Part shown: one piece after another, positions 1 to 8,938 of the stretch
Numbering within the stretch: the stretch's first letter is position 1
Layout: the number at the start of each line of letters is the position of its first letter
Assembly: GCF_029531655.1 (NCBI RefSeq)
Contig: NZ_JANRMI010000002.1
Coordinates: 124,001-188,000, forward strand
DNA: 64,000 nucleotides
Direction: 5' to 3'
Source: Bdellovibrio svalbardensis
GTDB lineage: Bacteria > Bdellovibrionota > Bdellovibrionia > Bdellovibrionales > Bdellovibrionaceae
The notes under the pieces: model-generated
The model's input: the letters and a program-made list of their open reading frames with translations, nothing else
The model's database searches: none
Told to the model about the DNA's origin: nothing
Translations under genes and position numbers: made by a program

Positions 1-1
1 C

Positions 2-475
2 AGCAGTTTTCCAGAATTCAAAGAGACCACTTTGATTGGCAAGGAACTCTTTGTGGAGATGAAGTTGTCACTTTGGGCGTACTCTCGTGAAAGTTTTCCA
101 GAGGATATGACCGTCCCTGATTCAAGGAAAATAGCGCTGATCTTTGGCTATTCTTATGGCGGTCTGTTGAATGAACTAAAGCGCAAAAGAAGTGTTTCCC
201 TCGTTGAAGTGAAATCTGTGGATCAAGCCAGCCTGGTGTTAAAGAATCAAAGAGCCAGCTATCTGTTAAATTATGATGTAACCATGGAGCATTGGCTTGC
301 CAATAATTCCCATGAAAAAATGGTTTCTAAATCTATTAAGGTTATTCCCTGTTATATTGTAGTCTCAAAGAAGCATCCCCAAGCCGGAGAAGTTCTAAGA
401 AATCTTGAGCTGGCACTGCGAGATATGAAAGCCAAAGCCAACTCTGAGGAATTTATCCAAGGGGCGGTTCCCTAG
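2..475 (+). CDS. Periplasmic solute-binding protein, C-terminal part (5' end outside window)
   Basis: The reading frame is open from the first complete codon at base 2 to the TAG at 473-475, so the gene starts upstream of the window; the ATG at 32 is internal. The visible 157 residues resemble the second half of SBP_bac_3-type periplasmic binding proteins: a block resembling the start of lobe 2 (RKIALIFGYSYGG), a mixed alpha/beta stretch, and a final amphipathic helix. Such proteins bind amino acids or other small solutes for ABC uptake, or serve as sensor domains. A similar small binding protein lies at 6645-7388, and no transporter gene is adjacent to either. No substrate can be inferred. 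The family call is moderately sure. Confidence 0.55.
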   Translation, partial: SSFPEFKETTLIGKELFVEMKLSLWAYSRESFPEDMTVPDSRKIALIFGYSYGGLLNELKRKRSVSLVEVKSVDQASLVLKNQRASYLLNYDVTMEHWLANNSHEKMVSKSIKVIPCYIVVSKKHPQAGEVLRNLELALRDMKAKANSEEFIQGAVP

Positions 476-480
476 AAGTT

Positions 481-882
481 TTAAGTGCTTTGATTTTCTA
501 ATTTACGAATGCTGTCTTCAGCTTCTTTTAAAGCAGCCGTTGTGTTTTTCAAACGTTCGGCAAAAGACTTCAGCATGCAGTTGGCCCAGACGGGAAGTTC
601 TTCCAAGAGTTGCTGAAAGCCTTCTTCAGAAACACGCACCAATGTCACTTCAGTCGCAGCGACCGCAGAGGCCGAACGAGGTTTGTTTTCTAAAAGAGCG
701 AACTCTCCGAAAGATTCCCCATCGCGAACCTGTCCCAAAACCACAGCCTGGCCTTGGCGATTCATCGTACAGATAGAGACCACACCTGATTCGACGATAT
801 AGAAATGTCTTTCGATATCGCCCTCGAAGAAAATATAATCGCCAGCAGCATAAGTTTCTTTTACGATCGCATCAGCAGACAT
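481..882 (-). CDS. Cyclic nucleotide-binding (CNMP) domain protein
   Basis: This 133-residue protein is almost entirely one cyclic-nucleotide-binding domain. The beta-roll starts near residue 10 (YAAGDYIFFEGD), and the phosphate-binding cassette is seen as FGEFALLENKPRSASA (residues 58-73), with the cyclic-phosphate Arg at 69. The last 40 residues form a charged helix (LKNTTAALKEAEDSIRK) that may pair or contact a partner. There is no DNA-binding helix-turn-helix, so it is not a Crp-type regulator on its own. It starts 11 bp downstream of the radA stop codon on the same strand, so the two are probably cotranscribed. A cAMP or cGMP ligand is inferred from the family; the partner is unknown. 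Confidence 0.8.
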   Translation of the reverse strand: MSADAIVKETYAAGDYIFFEGDIERHFYIVESGVVSICTMNRQGQAVVLGQVRDGESFGEFALLENKPRSASAVAATEVTLVRVSEEGFQQLLEELPVWANCMLKSFAERLKNTTAALKEAEDSIRKLENQST

Positions 883-893
883 TCAAAATTCCC

Positions 894-2285
894 TCAGATT
901 AATTTACGCAGCTCATGCACGTTTTTGACAAATGAAATCTTCTTGTCTTTAGAGATTTTTATATCAGCCAGATGCCTTTTATTGGAAAGAGGCATGACGA
1001 AGTGCTTGAACCCAAGCTTATCGGCTTCCTTCACGCGAGCTTCAACAAAAGAGACCCCACGAACTTCGCCGGTCAAACCGATTTCGCCAAAATAGCAGGT
1101 GTGAGCGTCAAGATCCCTGCGGCTCTCTGTCGATAAGATGGCGGCTGCAACAGCCAAATCCGCAGCGGGTTCAATCAATTTCAATCCGCCGACCACATTG
1201 ATGAAGATATCATTATTGCCCAAACGAATATCCAAATGACGATCCAAAACTGCCGTCAACAAATGCAGACGGTTCACATCAATACCCAAAGCGGTACGAC
1301 GAGGCATTGGCATCGGACTGGACAGAGTTAAAGCTTGCACCTCACACAATAAAGGTCTTGTGCCTTCCATCGAAGCAAATACTGCTGAACCGATCAGTTG
1401 GTCCCCACGTTCTCCAAGGAACAGTTCCGATGGATTGGAAACTTCTTCCAAGCCTTTTGAGTTCATTTGGAAAACGCCCAATTCTTGAGCCGCCCCAAAG
1501 CGATTTTTCAAAGCGCGAAGCAAGCGGAAGTCATAGGAGATATCACCGTCAAATGAAAGAACGCAGTCGACCATATGTTCAAGTACTTTAGGACCGGCGA
1601 TATTGCCGTCTTTAGTGACGTGACCAATCAGAATCACAGTGATGTTGTCGTGTTTTGCCAGGCCCATCAAATGACCGGCACACTCACGCACTTGTGAGAC
1701 AGAACCAGGCGCCGCCTGTAGATCTGACAAATACATGGTTTGAATGGAATCGACGACTAAGACATCTGGCTTCTTATGACGAGCAAGCTCCATCACATTG
1801 TGCAAATTACTTTCGCAGCCAATTTCGATAAGCGGGGAGCGAATGCCTAAACGATGAGCACGAGAGCCCGTTTGTGAAACGCTTTCTTCTCCAGAAATAT
1901 AGAGCACCTTGTGCTTGTGATCGGCGAGACCGCCGGCCATTTGCAGTAAAAGAGTCGATTTACCGATGCCCGGAGAACCGCCCAAAAGCACGAAGCTTCC
2001 GCGCGCTAAACCGCCACCCAGCACGCGATTCAGCTCTTCGAAGCCGGTGTCGAAGCGATCTAATTTGATCTCTTCAAGTCTTTGGTCCAGGGAGACAGGT
2101 TTGTTAGCTGTACTGGCTGTGTCAGTACCACCGGTCGACCAACCTCTGGTTTTAACCTCTGGTAACTGCAATTCCTCTACGTAGGAATTCCACGCGCCGC
2201 AGTCAGAACATTTTCCTTCCCACCTAGGGCGTTGGGCTCCACAATTTTGACAGGTATAGATCGTTTTCGTCTTCGATTTTGCCAT
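894..2285 (-). CDS. radA: DNA repair protein RadA
   Basis: RadA is a RecA-like ATPase that promotes branch migration during homologous recombination and repair. The 463-residue length is usual. In order: an N-terminal four-cysteine zinc finger (Cys12, Cys15, Cys26, Cys29), a Walker A motif GGSPGIGKST near residues 102-111, the RadA signature KNRFGA near residue 260, and a C-terminal Lon-like domain (GEIGLTGEVRGV). All key motifs are intact. It is followed after 11 bp by the CNMP-domain gene, so it probably leads a two-gene operon. The start ATG at 2283-2285 precedes the MAKSKTKTIYTCQNCG zinc-finger start expected for the family. Confidence 0.97.
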   Translation of the reverse strand: MAKSKTKTIYTCQNCGAQRPRWEGKCSDCGAWNSYVEELQLPEVKTRGWSTGGTDTASTANKPVSLDQRLEEIKLDRFDTGFEELNRVLGGGLARGSFVLLGGSPGIGKSTLLLQMAGGLADHKHKVLYISGEESVSQTGSRAHRLGIRSPLIEIGCESNLHNVMELARHKKPDVLVVDSIQTMYLSDLQAAPGSVSQVRECAGHLMGLAKHDNITVILIGHVTKDGNIAGPKVLEHMVDCVLSFDGDISYDFRLLRALKNRFGAAQELGVFQMNSKGLEEVSNPSELFLGERGDQLIGSAVFASMEGTRPLLCEVQALTLSSPMPMPRRTALGIDVNRLHLLTAVLDRHLDIRLGNNDIFINVVGGLKLIEPAADLAVAAAILSTESRRDLDAHTCYFGEIGLTGEVRGVSFVEARVKEADKLGFKHFVMPLSNKRHLADIKISKDKKISFVKNVHELRKLI

Positions 2286-2383
2286 GGATATTCGGTATCA
2301 TTATTAAAGTAGAGATACAATCCTCCTTCGCGCTTTCGCGCTACGGCGGACGGTGTCCTGCTTCAGCCCGGACGGGGTTGATG

Positions 2384-2431
2384 AGTAAATAGGGCAGTAA
2401 ATAGAGCAGCAAATAGAGCAGCAAATAGAGC
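2384..2431. repeat. Four tandem copies of a 12-bp repeat upstream of the transglycosylase gene
   Basis: Four head-to-tail copies of a 12-bp unit (agtaaatagggc, agtaaatagagc, then agcaaatagagc twice) end 38 bp before the start of the lytic transglycosylase gene at 2470. The units differ at two positions. The array lies in the intergenic region between divergent radA and the transglycosylase gene, where promoter elements are expected. Confidence 0.85.
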
Positions 2432-2469
2432 ATAGAAGCTCTTGTTTTTTTTGAATGGAGTGGATGGAC

Positions 2470-4851
2470 ATGATGACCTCCCTGAAACGTATTTTTTCTT
2501 CGAGTGTTCTTTTCAGCTCTTTGGCTGTATCTCCGGCTTTTGCTCAATCTGGTAAAGATGAGCTCAATTCCTTTAAAGCAGCTCTTGAGCAGTTTAAAGC
2601 CGCGAAGTATGAGCTGGCCATCCCAGCCTTCCAAGAGATCGCAAATCAAAAGACCGATTTACAAGAATATGCGCATTTCTACCTCGCACAAGCCTATATG
2701 AAAACAGGCAAGATGGATGAGGCAGAAAAAGAATTGGTGCGGGTTCAAGATCTTTCGCCGAACGTGAAAATGAGCATTGATGCTTCAAATCTTGCTGGCC
2801 AGGTGGCGCTTGAAAAAAAGAATTTCAAGCATGCTTCCGCGCAATTTGTGAAATTGGAAAAAAGAACGCGCAACACAGAGGCTTATCCCGATGTGATCTA
2901 CAATTTGGCGGTGGCTGAAAAAGGTTTGGGTCATCACTCCCAAACTTGTAAATGGCTTGTTAAGCTGTATGAAAAGTATCCGGCGTATTCAAAAGTGCAA
3001 AACTGGAGCGTGGATCTGGCAGCCAATGAATTTGAAGGCAAGCCCTCAGACTGCCAAGTGACGACAGAAAATTTCCGCACTCGTGTGAGATATTTGCTTT
3101 TCGCCGGTCTTGATCAAAAGGCTCAAGGCGAAATCAATGTTATGAAAGAAAAGCTTGGCAAGACGGACAAATACTTAGCCGACAAGTTGCAAGCGCAGTT
3201 CTATCTTCAAGAAGGTGAATTGGTGAAGGGCGTGCAAATTCTGACGCCTTATTATGACAGCATGAAAAAGAACTTCGACTATTTGATCTTGTTTGCTTCT
3301 GCGACAGCCAGAGCCGGCGAAGTTCAACAAGCGGTGGGTTCTTATTACTCAGCTTATAAAATGAGCCCGCGCTCTAAAACCGGTCGTCAGGCACTTTATC
3401 AATCTGCCTTCCTGAGCTATCAGTTCCAGGATTACGATGGTGCCGCTCGCAGATTCCAAGAGTTCATGAAGGTGTATCCAAATTCAGGATTGAATCGCGA
3501 TGCAAAATGGCACTTGGCGTGGTTGAAGTATCTGAAGGGTGACTATCAAGGCGCTTACAAAGCGTTCTCTGATTTGCAAACTTTGAAAAAGAAAAATAAA
3601 AAAGTTTGGAAGGCCTTCCCGAATGATCGTGTGACTTACTGGATGGCGATGAGTCTTTTCCGCCAGGGGAAGACAGAAAAAGCCCGTTCTATGATGGAAG
3701 GTTTGGCGAAGGACCCATTATTGGGTTACTACGCGATTGCCGCTCAAGCCCGTCTTAAGAAAATGGAATCCATTCTGCCAGCAAAACTTGCGCAAAGTCC
3801 TTTGCCAATTCAGCCGCGTGTGATCTCCAGATTCTCAGCGAGTGAGTTCTTGATGCCTTCAGTGGAAGACTCTTACCGTGGTGACGAGTCCGAATCCGAA
3901 GAGAACATGATGATCACGCAGTACTCTGCCGATGATGAAAAAGGTGATGAAGAGGAAGCGGACGGGACGGATGCAACAGACAGCCAGTCTGTTGAGGTCG
4001 TGAAAAATGACAGTGAAGTAAATTCTGGCGACAGCACGGCATCTTTCTCAAGTCCGATTTTGATGAAACGCTTCGAGCGTGCCCGCGACTTGATGATTGT
4101 TGGTGAAAATGAATGGGCGCGTTGGGATCTGTACGATATCGAAAGAAAAACGGCCAATCGTGAATACCTACGTACTTTGATGACAGAGTACAGTACTGCA
4201 GGTCACTTCAATCGCTCTTCTTATATCGCGCAGGTGACTTTTGGTGGTCAAAGAGCCGCTAACGGAGTGGATGGGGTTCGTTATTTGTGGGAACTTGCTT
4301 ACCCGCGTGCTTATGGTGATTCAGTAGAAAAGTACACTAAAAAGTTCTCTGTGCCAGAAGAGTTGGTTTGGGGAATTATGAGAGCGGAAAGCAGCTACCG
4401 CAGAGATGCTATTTCTCCAGTAGGCGCTTTGGGGTTGATGCAGGTCATGCCATTTACCGGTCACAAAGTTGCAAGCATGTTGGGTGATAAGGATTTTAAA
4501 GCTCCCATGCTTTTGGAATCCGAAACGGCAGTCAAAGTGGGTTCTCGTTATTTGAAACGCCTTATGGACCGCTTCGATAACACGATTCCATTGGTCGCAG
4601 CTGGCTACAATGCGGGACCTCACAGAGTTAAAAACTGGTTGGTTTCATTTGGCAGCCTGGAAACCGATGAGTTCATTGAGCACATTCCTTTCCTTGAAAC
4701 TAGAAACTATGTGAAGCGCGTGGTTTCGAATGCTTATGTTTATGCAAAATTGTACGGCAACAAAAAAGATCTTTTCCCGTATTTGTCAGAACCGGTTCCT
4801 GTGAAAGTGAATGCGGAGCTTGTGGGTAAAGAAAACTGGGATGACATATAG
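2470..4851 (+). CDS. Exported TPR-rich soluble lytic transglycosylase (Slt family, GH23)
   Basis: A 793-residue exported protein. The start at 2470 is chosen over the in-frame ATG at 2455 because GGAG lies nine bases upstream of it and the signal peptide (LAVSPAFAQ) then starts at the N-terminus. Residues 25-440 are tetratricopeptide-like helical repeats, as in the superhelical ring of Slt70. A Ser/Glu/Asp-rich acidic linker follows (around 3880-4040). The C-terminal GH23 catalytic domain has the Glu of RAESSY near residue 640, then GALGLMQVMP and AAGYNAGPHRVKNW. It cleaves peptidoglycan glycan strands to 1,6-anhydromuropeptides in the periplasm, and a predator may also use it on prey wall. 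Two oligopeptide-type permease genes follow almost directly, suggesting a link between wall cleavage and muropeptide uptake. Confidence 0.93.
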   Translation: MMTSLKRIFSSSVLFSSLAVSPAFAQSGKDELNSFKAALEQFKAAKYELAIPAFQEIANQKTDLQEYAHFYLAQAYMKTGKMDEAEKELVRVQDLSPNVKMSIDASNLAGQVALEKKNFKHASAQFVKLEKRTRNTEAYPDVIYNLAVAEKGLGHHSQTCKWLVKLYEKYPAYSKVQNWSVDLAANEFEGKPSDCQVTTENFRTRVRYLLFAGLDQKAQGEINVMKEKLGKTDKYLADKLQAQFYLQEGELVKGVQILTPYYDSMKKNFDYLILFASATARAGEVQQAVGSYYSAYKMSPRSKTGRQALYQSAFLSYQFQDYDGAARRFQEFMKVYPNSGLNRDAKWHLAWLKYLKGDYQGAYKAFSDLQTLKKKNKKVWKAFPNDRVTYWMAMSLFRQGKTEKARSMMEGLAKDPLLGYYAIAAQARLKKMESILPAKLAQSPLPIQPRVISRFSASEFLMPSVEDSYRGDESESEENMMITQYSADDEKGDEEEADGTDATDSQSVEVVKNDSEVNSGDSTASFSSPILMKRFERARDLMIVGENEWARWDLYDIERKTANREYLRTLMTEYSTAGHFNRSSYIAQVTFGGQRAANGVDGVRYLWELAYPRAYGDSVEKYTKKFSVPEELVWGIMRAESSYRRDAISPVGALGLMQVMPFTGHKVASMLGDKDFKAPMLLESETAVKVGSRYLKRLMDRFDNTIPLVAAGYNAGPHRVKNWLVSFGSLETDEFIEHIPFLETRNYVKRVVSNAYVYAKLYGNKKDLFPYLSEPVPVKVNAELVGKENWDDI

Positions 4852-4904
4852 GCAACTGGCTGAGATTTCTTTTTAAGAAGACTTTCGAAATAATAGCGTC
4901 GCTG

Positions 4905-5777
4905 GTGTTCCTAGCGACGCTTAGCTTTTTGTTGCTCAAGCTTTTGCCCGGCGGTCCTTTTGATGACGAAGCGGCTCTCAATCCTCTGGTGAAGGAAACC
5001 CTGACAAAGCAGTGGGGTCTTCACGAATCCACGCTCACACAGATTGTTCGTTATATTTCTTCAGCCTTGCGCGGGGATTTTGGCATCTCAATGATGCATC
5101 CAGATCAAACGGTTGGATCTATTATTCAGCAGGGCCTTGGCAGCTCTTTAAGTCTTAGCCTTGTGACTTTGTTGTTTGTTCTGCTTGGGGCGTTCTCGCT
5201 GGCACTGGTTTCTATTCGGTTCCGTGGGACCTGGTTTGAAAGCCTGGTGGATCAAACTATGATCGCGATGCTGTCATTGCCAAGTTTGTTCTGGGGGCCT
5301 TTTCTGATTTATCTTTTTGGATTTTATTTCAATGTTCTTCCGGTGGCCTTTCTTTCAAGTCCGATCCATTATGTTTTGCCTGTCTTGACCTTGGGTTTCC
5401 GTCCTTTGGCAACATTGGTTCGTCTTTTGAAAACGTCCTTGAACGAAAACCTGCATTTGGATTATGTGCGAACGGCGAAAGCGAAGGGTCTGGGAACCTG
5501 GGGAATTTTAGTTCATCATGTTCTACGCAATTCGATGATTCCGTTCTTGAGTTATGCGGGCCCGCTGATCACCGGCCTGCTTTCAGGTTCATTTCTGGTG
5601 GAAATGCTTTTTGCCATCCCTGGTTTGGGCAGTCAGTTTATTTCCTCGCTGAATGACCGTGATTACACGTTGATTGTCGGACTGACCTTATTTTACGGCG
5701 CCATTTTGATTATCATCAATTCGCTAATGGATGTGTTCATGCGTCTTTTAGATCCTCGTTTGACGGAGGATGCGTGA
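4905..5777 (+). CDS. Oligopeptide/dipeptide-type ABC transporter permease (OppB/DppB family)
   Basis: An inner-membrane permease with about six membrane segments. The EAA-type cytoplasmic loop is clear (RTAKAKGLGTWGILVHHVLRN region), and the C-terminus (MRLLDPRL) is typical of OppB. The GTG at 4905 gives 290 residues but cuts into the first membrane helix. The same frame stays open back to 4845 and encodes a typical OppB N-terminus (NWLRFLFKKTFEIIASLVFLA), so translation may really begin at CTG 4860 or ATA 4848. There is no ATG in that stretch. The stop overlaps the next permease gene by four bases (GTGA). No ATPase or oligopeptide-binding protein gene is nearby, so these must come from elsewhere in the genome. 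Confidence 0.88.
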   Translation: MFLATLSFLLLKLLPGGPFDDEAALNPLVKETLTKQWGLHESTLTQIVRYISSALRGDFGISMMHPDQTVGSIIQQGLGSSLSLSLVTLLFVLLGAFSLALVSIRFRGTWFESLVDQTMIAMLSLPSLFWGPFLIYLFGFYFNVLPVAFLSSPIHYVLPVLTLGFRPLATLVRLLKTSLNENLHLDYVRTAKAKGLGTWGILVHHVLRNSMIPFLSYAGPLITGLLSGSFLVEMLFAIPGLGSQFISSLNDRDYTLIVGLTLFYGAILIIINSLMDVFMRLLDPRLTEDA

Positions 5778-6595
5778 AGAAGATTTTGCTATTCATTGCC
5801 GGATTGTTTTTGCTGTTGCTAGCAGCTGCCACCTTAGGCAGTTTCGTTTTTGTTCCTACAGGCGGAGTCCCTCAGGACGTCAGCACCATTTTGGCAGGCC
5901 CGAGCTGGGCGCATATTTTTGGAACAGACACCTTAGGCCGCGATCTGTTTGCCCGAGTTTTGGTCGGTGGGCGAGTCTCATTGTTGATTGGATTTGTTTG
6001 TTCGATACTTACTTTTGTATTTGGCTTTTTCTATGGCGCGGTGGCGGGATGGTTCGAAGGCTTCACAGATAAATTATTTATGAGAGCCTGTGACATCTTT
6101 ATGGCCATTCCAAGTTTTATCCTGGTGTCAGTGATTTGTCTTTCGATGCAAGTGATCCTGCCCTTTGAAGATCCGCACTTGGTGGCGGTTTTGGGTTTAT
6201 GCATTGGCATCTCGGCAACACACTGGATGAGTCTAGCGCGAGTGACAAGAGGCATGGTTTTGGAAATCAAAAGAAAGCCTTTTGTCGAAGCCGCCATTGC
6301 CTTGGGTGGAACACGTCGCCATATCTTGGTCCGCCATATTCTGCCAAACATGATCAGCACTTTGTTGGTCTTGATAGCCTTACAAATTCCCACCAATATT
6401 TTGTATGAAAGTTTTATGAGTTTTATTGGTTTAGGAGTTCATCCACCTTACACCAGCTGGGGAATTCTAGTTCGCGAGGGATGGAAGACGCTTTCCAGCT
6501 TCCCGCATCTGATCCTCTTCCCATCTTTGGTATTGTTCCTGACTGTCTGGAGTTTCCATATCGTCTTAGATCACTTGCGTGAACGAGATATGTAA
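5774..6595 (+). CDS. Oligopeptide/dipeptide-type ABC transporter permease (OppC/DppC family)
   Basis: The second permease half, 273 residues, starts at GTG 5774 and overlaps the previous stop by four bases, which implies translational coupling. It has the OppC features: an N-terminal membrane helix, the motif HIFGTDTLGRDLFARVLVGG, the EAA loop (EAAIALGGTRRHILVRHILPN), and the late SFIGLGVHPPYTSWG segment. With the preceding permease it would form the membrane channel for peptides. Given the lytic transglycosylase directly upstream, cell-wall peptides or muropeptides are plausible substrates. This is inference from context. Confidence 0.9.
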   Translation: MKKILLFIAGLFLLLLAAATLGSFVFVPTGGVPQDVSTILAGPSWAHIFGTDTLGRDLFARVLVGGRVSLLIGFVCSILTFVFGFFYGAVAGWFEGFTDKLFMRACDIFMAIPSFILVSVICLSMQVILPFEDPHLVAVLGLCIGISATHWMSLARVTRGMVLEIKRKPFVEAAIALGGTRRHILVRHILPNMISTLLVLIALQIPTNILYESFMSFIGLGVHPPYTSWGILVREGWKTLSSFPHLILFPSLVLFLTVWSFHIVLDHLRERDM

Positions 6596-6644
6596 TTTGC
6601 CGCTGGATCTGAGGCTGTCAGTTTGCTGAGCCTATTATGAAGAT

Positions 6645-7388
6645 ATGATCTGGAAGAATATCTTCATTCTATTTTTTCTTTGTGCATGGGTCTCTATCGG
6701 CCGCGCTGAAAGTGTGCGGGAAACTTGGAATATTGTGGTCGATGAGTTCCCGCCCTTTACCTGCGTAAGATGCCCAGACGGAGGCGCAGGTATCAAAGCT
6801 TTGAGTGAAGCTTTGCAGACGGTAAATATCGATATCGTGGTGACTTATCTGCCCTTTGTTCATGTCTTAAGAGAGGCCAGATCCCAAAAATATCTAGGAT
6901 ATTTTTCCTGGCTGGCCAGTATGCAGTCTGGGTACGCCAATCCAAGTAAGGCTTTATTCCTGTCGCGGCTGACTCTTGTAGAGCAAAAAAATCACCCTTT
7001 AGTGTGGAAAGAATTGTCGGATCTCAAAGGCAAACGCATCGGTCTGTACGAGGGTTCCGGATATTTCGAAGAATTTATGGATCTGGTGAATAGGGGAGTT
7101 ATCACGGTCTTGCTGTATCCTGGTGATGATGTCCGAATTCGACTTGTGGCCCAGGGAAAGTTAGATGGAGCATTGATGGACCGAGACAATGCGATTTATC
7201 ATATTAAACAATTGCAGTCTTCAATTCGAGAAAAAGTGCAAGTGAGTGAGCACATCCTTCACACTCAGGGAACCTATTTTGTTATCCAAAAAAAGCATGC
7301 CGAGAAAATGAAGATCCTGGAAAAAGCCTTGGGGAATGTCGACACTCAAAAGATAGTCGACGACTATCTTTTGAAGTATCAACAATAG
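6645..7388 (+). CDS. Periplasmic SBP_bac_3-like solute-binding protein
   Basis: A 247-residue exported protein with a signal peptide (MIWKNIFILFFLCAWVSIGRA). It has the order typical of amino-acid-type binding proteins: a first lobe (WNIVVDEFPPFTC), the hinge and second-lobe start (LSDLKGKRIGLYEGSGY), and the late LDGALMDRDNAIYHI segment. Two cysteines near residues 40-43 (CVRC) could form a disulfide. It follows the permease pair by 49 bp on the same strand but belongs to the small-ligand class, not the much larger OppA class, so it is probably not the partner of those permeases. Similar stand-alone binding proteins are common in Bdellovibrio. Ligand unknown. Confidence 0.7.
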   Translation: MIWKNIFILFFLCAWVSIGRAESVRETWNIVVDEFPPFTCVRCPDGGAGIKALSEALQTVNIDIVVTYLPFVHVLREARSQKYLGYFSWLASMQSGYANPSKALFLSRLTLVEQKNHPLVWKELSDLKGKRIGLYEGSGYFEEFMDLVNRGVITVLLYPGDDVRIRLVAQGKLDGALMDRDNAIYHIKQLQSSIREKVQVSEHILHTQGTYFVIQKKHAEKMKILEKALGNVDTQKIVDDYLLKYQQ

Positions 7389-7394
7389 AAATTT

Positions 7395-8873
7395 TTATTC
7401 TTTTGGAGGCACCCAGCCCCCAAAGGTTTGCTCTAAAAGTTCTGCGCATCCCAGGGTGAGGTGATCATTCATAGAGTTTGCCACCACTTGTACGCCCAAT
7501 GGAATTCCTTCTTCGTTCAGTCCCATAGGGATCGAGGTCGCTGGCATACCCAGAGTCGTAAAGATTCCCGTAAAGATAAAATCAAACGGAGACCACAATG
7601 GCTCACGATGTTTCGGAGCCACGCGAGGGTGCGGTGGTAAAATCAGGATCCCGTTAGGTCCCAGGATTTTACTGAGATCGTCATGCATTTTCTGTAGAGC
7701 CTGAAGTTCTTCAGCCAACTTCTTTGGCGAATCTTTTGAGCTTCCTTCCAAGATTTCCGCCAACGAGACAATCAGATTCGGGAAGATATAGCGACCTTTT
7801 CCAAAAGCCAGTTTGAAAAGCTCTTTACCGACAGAGAATTTTTCTTCCTTACCTTTAAGAACCTCAAAGAAGTTCTTATTCTTAGTTTTCTTAAGAGCCG
7901 CAAACCATAATTCTGTAGAGCGAACAAAAAAGCGGGGATCGAGTTCGATCACTTCAGCACCCAGCTCCTCAAAAAGTTTGCCGCAATTTTTGACCACTTG
8001 GACAAGTTCATAATCGGTCTGACGAGCCGTATGAAAAACCGGATCCGCACAAAGAACGACTTTAACTTTGGACCAATCTTTGGGACGCTCTTTGAGTTTT
8101 GCTCCAGCCAAAGTCGTCTGATCGTAACCATCAGGACCCATCATGATTTCCATCATTTTGTAAAGGTCGCCAGCTTTGCGGCTCATCGGCCCCAAAGTGG
8201 TGTAGGGATATTTATCGCCGACAAGAATGGTTTTAACTTCTTCTTTTGAGTAAGGGAAATGACCCGTAAATGGCAAAAGATATTGAGAAGGTTTGTGGCC
8301 AAAGATTCCACAGAAGGTTGCTGGCATGCGAATGCTGCCACCAATATCACTGCCCACACCAATCGGAGATGCGCCAGCACCAATCAAAGCGCCTTCGCCA
8401 CCGCTGCTGCCACCGGGTGTTCGCTCGAGACTGTAGGGGTTGTTCGTGAGTCCGTAAACTTTGTTGTAAGTCTCAAACCAAAATCCCAACTCAGGAACAT
8501 TGGTGGAGCCCATCGGAATAGCACCAGCATGTTTAAGACGAGCCACGATCGTCGCATCCCAATCCATCACATCGTTTTTGTGATGAACACTGCCACCAGT
8601 GCGCTTCATTCCTTGATAGGCGAACATTTCTTTGACGGTAAAGGGAACACCAAAAAGGGGAGGCAGAGGGGAGTGATTTTTTGACAGGATTTCGGTTTGC
8701 TCTGCCGCCAATTTTCTGGCGCGAACAAAATCCTTTTCCACCATCGCGTTCAACTGAGGATTTACTTCTTCGATGCGCGCGATATGCGCTTCTAAAACTT
8801 CTGTGGGTGTCACTTCTTTGGCAGCAACTTTTGCGGCGATTTCCAAAGCAGAAAGTTTAAGTAGTTCGTTCAT
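7395..8873 (-). CDS. Amidase signature family hydrolase
   Basis: A 492-residue amidase-signature enzyme. The Ser-Ser-Lys triad is visible: Lys in FTVKEMF, the first Ser in GGSSGGEGAL, and the nucleophile in GSDIGGSIRMPA. The ATG at 8873 is preferred over an upstream in-frame start at 8900 because GGAGG lies just before it and the family N-terminus (LSALEIAAKVAAKEVTP) then follows. The spacing and sequence are closer to fatty-acid-amide-hydrolase-like and generic amidases than to a GatA in a gatCAB operon; no gatB or gatC is nearby. It hydrolyses an amide whose identity cannot be told from sequence. Confidence 0.9.
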   Translation of the reverse strand: MNELLKLSALEIAAKVAAKEVTPTEVLEAHIARIEEVNPQLNAMVEKDFVRARKLAAEQTEILSKNHSPLPPLFGVPFTVKEMFAYQGMKRTGGSVHHKNDVMDWDATIVARLKHAGAIPMGSTNVPELGFWFETYNKVYGLTNNPYSLERTPGGSSGGEGALIGAGASPIGVGSDIGGSIRMPATFCGIFGHKPSQYLLPFTGHFPYSKEEVKTILVGDKYPYTTLGPMSRKAGDLYKMMEIMMGPDGYDQTTLAGAKLKERPKDWSKVKVVLCADPVFHTARQTDYELVQVVKNCGKLFEELGAEVIELDPRFFVRSTELWFAALKKTKNKNFFEVLKGKEEKFSVGKELFKLAFGKGRYIFPNLIVSLAEILEGSSKDSPKKLAEELQALQKMHDDLSKILGPNGILILPPHPRVAPKHREPLWSPFDFIFTGIFTTLGMPATSIPMGLNEEGIPLGVQVVANSMNDHLTLGCAELLEQTFGGWVPPKE

Positions 8874-8897
8874 TGCGGACCTCCGAATGGCCCAAGG

Positions 8898-8926
8898 CAA
8901 AAAAAAGGGCCCTTTTACAGGACCCT
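8898..8926 (-). terminator. Rho-independent terminator after ychF
   Basis: On the minus strand AGGGTCC pairs with GGGCCCT around a six- to seven-base loop and is followed by a run of Ts. It lies 13 bp past the ychF stop codon and before the amidase start, so it ends the prs-rplY-pth-ychF transcript. Confidence 0.8.
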
Positions 8927-8938
8927 CATTCGAACATA

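Noticed and set aside
2341-2649. Minus-strand frame with an L-Y-L-L repeat upstream of the transglycosylase gene
   Set aside because: It is the translation of the 12-bp repeats and lies mostly antisense to the transglycosylase signal-peptide region.
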